Below, in pieces: positions 61,094 to 64,000 of a stretch of 64,000 bases of DNA. This DNA is from Granulosicoccus sp045106195 (GTDB lineage Bacteria > Pseudomonadota > Gammaproteobacteria > Granulosicoccales > Granulosicoccaceae), in assembly GCA_045106195.1 (NCBI GenBank), contig JBGCEH010000001.1:144151-208150 (forward strand), in the 5' to 3' direction. How positions within the stretch are numbered: the stretch's first letter is position 1; each line of letters starts with the position of its first letter. The notes below the pieces were generated by a model, which saw only the letters and a list, made by a program, of their open reading frames with translations, had not been told where the DNA came from and searched no databases. The position numbers were made by a program, and so were the translations under genes.

Positions 61094-62913
61094 AGAAAAA
61101 TTACTGGCTTCTTGTTCTGATAGTTGCCTTAGTACTGTGCGTCTTCGTATCGCTGCTGTTAGTGTCACGTATTAATGACGCAAGGTCAAATCTGGCACAA
61201 GCCAGTCCGGGCGCATTCAACTACCTTTTACAAAGCAATCGTAGTCTGGGCGCCTATGTCGATGCGCTAAGAGAGTCTCAAGCACCCGGTATCAGCGTTG
61301 ACGAGAAACAAGAGCTGCGCCGCTTGTACCAACAACGCTTTGACATTGTCTGGGGTGGTTTTACAGTTTTTGAAATAAATTTCCAATTCCGTCCAGAGCC
61401 GCAGCAGCAGGTTGATGACCTCATTCAGTTCACAACCGACTATCTCACCGAAAATGAATCTCTCATGGCTCCCGGATACGTCTTGTCGGATAGTGAACTA
61501 AACACCCTGATTGCCGGAGCGCGTTTAATAAGTGAAAAAATAGTTCATATTGGACATCAATATTTCATTTATGCAGGTCAACTCAGCGACTTATGGAATG
61601 CCAAGCTCCAAACGTTGTATCAACTCTTCTGGATATGCGTGGTTTTGTTGATGCTAACTGCAGTACTGCTCTTCAGCATGTTGGTCCGTTCTGTCAGACG
61701 ATCTGCCGAACTTATTGAAAAATCTCGCAAATCCCAGATAGAGATGAAACGACTGATCGATGAGCTTCGCAGTGGCAAATTGGAAAAAAAGGCCAAAGAC
61801 AGTTTTATTGCTGCAGCCAGTCATGATCTACGACAACCGCTTCATGCGCTTGGGCTCTTTCTGGTTGCAACGGAGAAGCATATCGCAAATGATACTGGAC
61901 GAAAGGCACTGGCTGAGGCTAAGCAATGTACGACCGAGCTAAACAGACTCTTCAATAGCTTGCTTGATCTATCGCGACTCGATGCGGGCGTTGTTGACGT
62001 CAATAAAACCCATTTCAAGCTAGATCGCCTTCTGAGCTTGATGGATCCGGAGTTTTCAGCATTAGCGAAACAAAGCGGAATACAATTTGAAATCTACCAT
62101 AGTAATCACAGTATACATACTGATGCTATTCTGTTAAATCGCATTCTGAGAAATCTACTTGAAAACGCGTTTATGCACAGTAGTGCTACCAGGGTTACGA
62201 TACTGTGTGAGAGTAATGGGGACATCGTAAGACTGACCATTGCCGACGACGGTATCGGGATTCCTTCCGCTGAACAATCAGATATTTTTTCGGAATACTA
62301 TCAGCTGGATAGACCGGAAAGAGATCGCTCCAAAGGCCTGGGCCTTGGCTTGTCAATAGTGAAACGGCTTTGCAAAATCTTAGGGATCGATGTAACTCTA
62401 GAATCTGATATCAGAAAAGGCACGAAGTTTCATCTTGATGTCCCCCCTGACAAAGCTCTACCGGCATTTATGTATCACCCAGTGATTGCACCAGTACAAA
62501 GTTGTGACATCCCGAGCGGTATCCTAGTCGCCGTTATCGATGATGATGTGCTTGTGCGCCGCGCGATGATTTGCGTTCTCGAAAGTCTTGAAATCAAGGC
62601 TGTTGCTGCCGAATCTGCCGCTGAAATGATTCGTCTTTTAAAGCATAATGATCGTGTACCGGATATCCTCGTTGCAGACTATCGGCTTCTGGATAATCAA
62701 ACAGGTGATACAGCCATTCATCAAGTGAGATCGGCATTTGGCATTGGGTTTCCAGCGATAATCATTACTGGTGATACTTCACCAGGCCGCATGAGCGAAG
62801 CGGCTAGCAGCGGCTTCGAGTTAATGCACAAACCGGTTGAACCAGAAGAGTTGGTCAATCGCATAAATCGGCTTCTTCGTCCGGCGACCAAACCCATGGT
62901 TGAACTCCACTGA
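61090..62913 (+). CDS. Hybrid sensor histidine kinase with receiver domain
   Basis: A 607-residue inner-membrane hybrid kinase. Helix 1 at about 5-25, a periplasmic sensor of 150 residues (no recognised family), helix 2 at about 178-200, a linker, HisKA with His245 in ASHDLRQPLHAL, HATPase with LLENAFMHS, DDGIGIP and KGLGLGLSIVKRL, and a C-terminal receiver domain (acidic pair at 484-486, phospho-acceptor Asp530 in LVADYRLL, Lys in MHKPVEP). The GTG start overlaps the upstream periplasmic protein's stop. No separate response regulator is adjacent. It is a likely two-gene signalling unit with the preceding protein. Confidence 0.85.
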   Translation: MKKNYWLLVLIVALVLCVFVSLLLVSRINDARSNLAQASPGAFNYLLQSNRSLGAYVDALRESQAPGISVDEKQELRRLYQQRFDIVWGGFTVFEINFQFRPEPQQQVDDLIQFTTDYLTENESLMAPGYVLSDSELNTLIAGARLISEKIVHIGHQYFIYAGQLSDLWNAKLQTLYQLFWICVVLLMLTAVLLFSMLVRSVRRSAELIEKSRKSQIEMKRLIDELRSGKLEKKAKDSFIAAASHDLRQPLHALGLFLVATEKHIANDTGRKALAEAKQCTTELNRLFNSLLDLSRLDAGVVDVNKTHFKLDRLLSLMDPEFSALAKQSGIQFEIYHSNHSIHTDAILLNRILRNLLENAFMHSSATRVTILCESNGDIVRLTIADDGIGIPSAEQSDIFSEYYQLDRPERDRSKGLGLGLSIVKRLCKILGIDVTLESDIRKGTKFHLDVPPDKALPAFMYHPVIAPVQSCDIPSGILVAVIDDDVLVRRAMICVLESLEIKAVAAESAAEMIRLLKHNDRVPDILVADYRLLDNQTGDTAIHQVRSAFGIGFPAIIITGDTSPGRMSEAASSGFELMHKPVEPEELVNRINRLLRPATKPMVELH

Positions 62914-63309
62914 CCAGAGCATCGCAGCGTCATTCCATATTGTGAATCCCGGATTGCCGATACCTCAATCGTCCCGATCAATCCGCCGCGGCAGCACCCC
63001 GTGGGTCGTGCGGCAAATTCGGTAACACATTTCGTCCCCAGCGCCGCCAGCCCAGCTTTCGATTCTCTCCCCGTATACCCAATACGTGTAGCTTTTCTGC
63101 CTTGTTCTGACGACGCTGGGAACAAAACGCCTGTCGCAGAATTAGCCATACAAAACACTAGCCGCTCAGTTGCGGCAGGCATGCAGGGCTGATCTTGTAG
63201 TGCTTGCTGCCGGAGGGCGGTTTGCATTCAACGCATTTACCACGGCTGACTTGGAGTACTATAGAGTAGAGATTACTTGGCCGCGACCGGCTACATAAGA
63301 GGACGGAAC
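62914..63309. other. Intergenic region before the TerD-domain gene
   Basis: About 400 bases that must hold the promoter of the TerD gene. The only symmetry noted is a weak 6-bp stem around 63174-63219. A minus-strand open frame overlaps it and the kinase end but lacks a domain. No RNA gene is seen. Confidence 0.35.
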
Positions 63310-64000
63310 ATGTCAAATCTGGCTATGGGTGGGAATGCGCTAATCGCATCACCAACGTTTTTGCTGGACGTACATCTGCCGCGAGGAATTGCTATTGATG
63401 TCAGCGCTTTACAACTGTATGCGGATGGTAAGGTTCGCAGCGATGGCGATATGTGTTTTTTCAACCAACCATCGATATGCGCGGGCGCAATTTCGCTTAC
63501 AGTGAATGACGATATACAGAGTTTTGCGGTGAACTTCGCCATCGTTGACAACGAAGTCGAGAAAATTGTGGTCAATGCCACATTGGAAAATGGTCAATTC
63601 AGTGCTGTTGGTGACTTGAAGATCACAACATCATGCGGTACCACGATGCTTGTGGAGACTGCCAGTCGTACCGAGGCCGCTCTGATCCTTTGCGAAATTT
63701 ACAAACGTAATGAGCAATGGAAAATTCGTAATGTAAGCCAGGGATTTAATGGTGGGCTACAAGCTCTCGCCGAATATTTCGGTGTAGAAGTTGATACACC
63801 ACCAAGTCCCGTCCCTGCCACAGCTCCAGCTACATCAGCATCGGGTTCTGTATCAAGTTCTGCTCCAAGTTCTGCTCCAAGTTCTGCTCCGAGTTCTGCT
63901 CCGAGTTCTGCTCCGAGTTCTGCTCCGAGTTCTGCTCCGAGTTCTGCTCCGAGTTCTGCTCCGAGTTCTGCTCCGAGTTCTGCTCCGAGTTCTGCTCCGA
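63310..64000 (+). CDS. TerD-domain protein with SSAP-repeat linker (3' end outside)
   Basis: The first 230 codons of a protein running off the window. Residues 1-175 are a TerD/tellurite-stress domain: FLLDVHLPRG then DVSALQLYADGKVRSDGDMCFFN and AALILCEIYKRNEQWKIRNVSQGFNGGLQALAEYFGV. Residue Asp positions DLxA/SxLQL are the Ca2+-binding type but partly altered. A Pro/Ala/Ser linker then becomes a perfect tandem repeat of SSAP. GAGG lies eight bases before ATG 63310. A second domain probably follows outside. Confidence 0.8.
   Translation, partial: MSNLAMGGNALIASPTFLLDVHLPRGIAIDVSALQLYADGKVRSDGDMCFFNQPSICAGAISLTVNDDIQSFAVNFAIVDNEVEKIVVNATLENGQFSAVGDLKITTSCGTTMLVETASRTEAALILCEIYKRNEQWKIRNVSQGFNGGLQALAEYFGVEVDTPPSPVPATAPATSASGSVSSSAPSSAPSSAPSSAPSSAPSSAPSSAPSSAPSSAPSSAPSSAPSSAP
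63856..64000 (+). repeat. 12-bp tandem repeat (SSAP)n inside the TerD gene
   Basis: Twelve complete copies of agttctgctcc(a/g) run without interruption to the edge of the window; the first two end in A, the remaining ten in G, otherwise identical. Each unit encodes SSAP, and because it is a multiple of three, changes in copy number keep the frame. It probably continues past 64000. Confidence 0.95.

Noticed and set aside
62721..63227. 168-codon minus-strand frame at the kinase end
   Set aside because: Mostly antisense to the receiver domain, with no domain of its own.
63856..64000. Possible CRISPR-like array
   Set aside because: The 12-bp units are contiguous with no spacers and stay in frame as SSAP in a coding sequence.

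Overview
The window is a roughly 50% GC chromosomal segment of a Gram-negative gammaproteobacterium. The evidence is the intact lptD-surA-pdxA-rsmA-apaG-apaH-folA block, the mltB-rlpA-dacA-ybeD-lipB block, gatCAB with hslO, rsmJ, yajQ and slyX, and many outer-membrane and lipoprotein signals. The mix of conserved gammaproteobacterial housekeeping genes with glycine betaine uptake, a phytochrome and many two-component kinases suggests a free-living, perhaps marine, member of a deep-branching order (Granulosicoccus-like is a guess, not proven). No rRNA, tRNA, CRISPR array, insertion sequence or prophage was recognised.

Layout. 1-11 kb: the 5' end of a thioredoxin-fold protein, a siderophore-reductase-type flavoprotein, a zinc-ribbon membrane protein, and a minus-strand gatC-gatA-gatB-transporter-hslO operon; then slyX, a Rieske-like protein that has lost its cluster ligands, rsmJ, yajQ, a DUF423 protein, pdxH and a DUF1499 protein. 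11-13 kb: a coiled-coil protein and a GAF histidine kinase. 13-21 kb: a sugar-type ABC importer operon that contains an argininosuccinate-lyase-like enzyme, divergent from a very long PIG-L (LmbE) deacetylase; together they look like uptake and breakdown of one unidentified amino-sugar conjugate. 21.5-24.6 kb: a bacteriophytochrome kinase and a fragment of a second kinase. 24.7-28.5 kb: proXVW-type glycine betaine/proline transport with an unusual N-terminal extension on ProW. 28.8-33.2 kb: cell-wall and lipoate operon in the usual gammaproteobacterial order, but the gene after lipB, lipA, is reduced to a 55-residue internal fragment. 33.2-41.3 kb: ung, then outer-membrane biogenesis (lptD, surA), pdxA, rsmA, apaG, apaH and folA.

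41.6-64 kb is more accessory. It has a DUF2059 protein, a PLP trans-sulfuration-type enzyme, a DUF4442 hotdog protein and an AT-richer intergenic stretch with a palindromic repeat. Next come an unknown outer-membrane-like protein and a three-gene minus-strand operon: lipoprotein, CHASE2 cyclase, and a 1122-residue FecR-TPR-beta-barrel protein. A deletion scar follows, with the C-terminal ends of a TetR regulator and a zinc-type alcohol dehydrogenase back to back. Then come a TTC38-type TPR protein, a glutamine-synthetase-like ligase, a membrane-anchored pentapeptide-like protein, a 50-residue secreted peptide, an ABA4-like membrane protein pair, a pyroglutamyl-peptidase-like enzyme and a Tat-exported aldo/keto reductase. 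The end holds a periplasmic molybdopterin-domain-like protein translationally coupled to a hybrid kinase, and a TerD-domain protein whose linker is a perfect 12-bp tandem repeat running off the window.

The best candidates for undescribed biology are the CHASE2 cyclase/FecR-TPR-barrel operon, the ABC importer/lyase/deacetylase locus, and the cluster-less Rieske protein. Functional claims rest on motif recognition by eye; no database search was possible.
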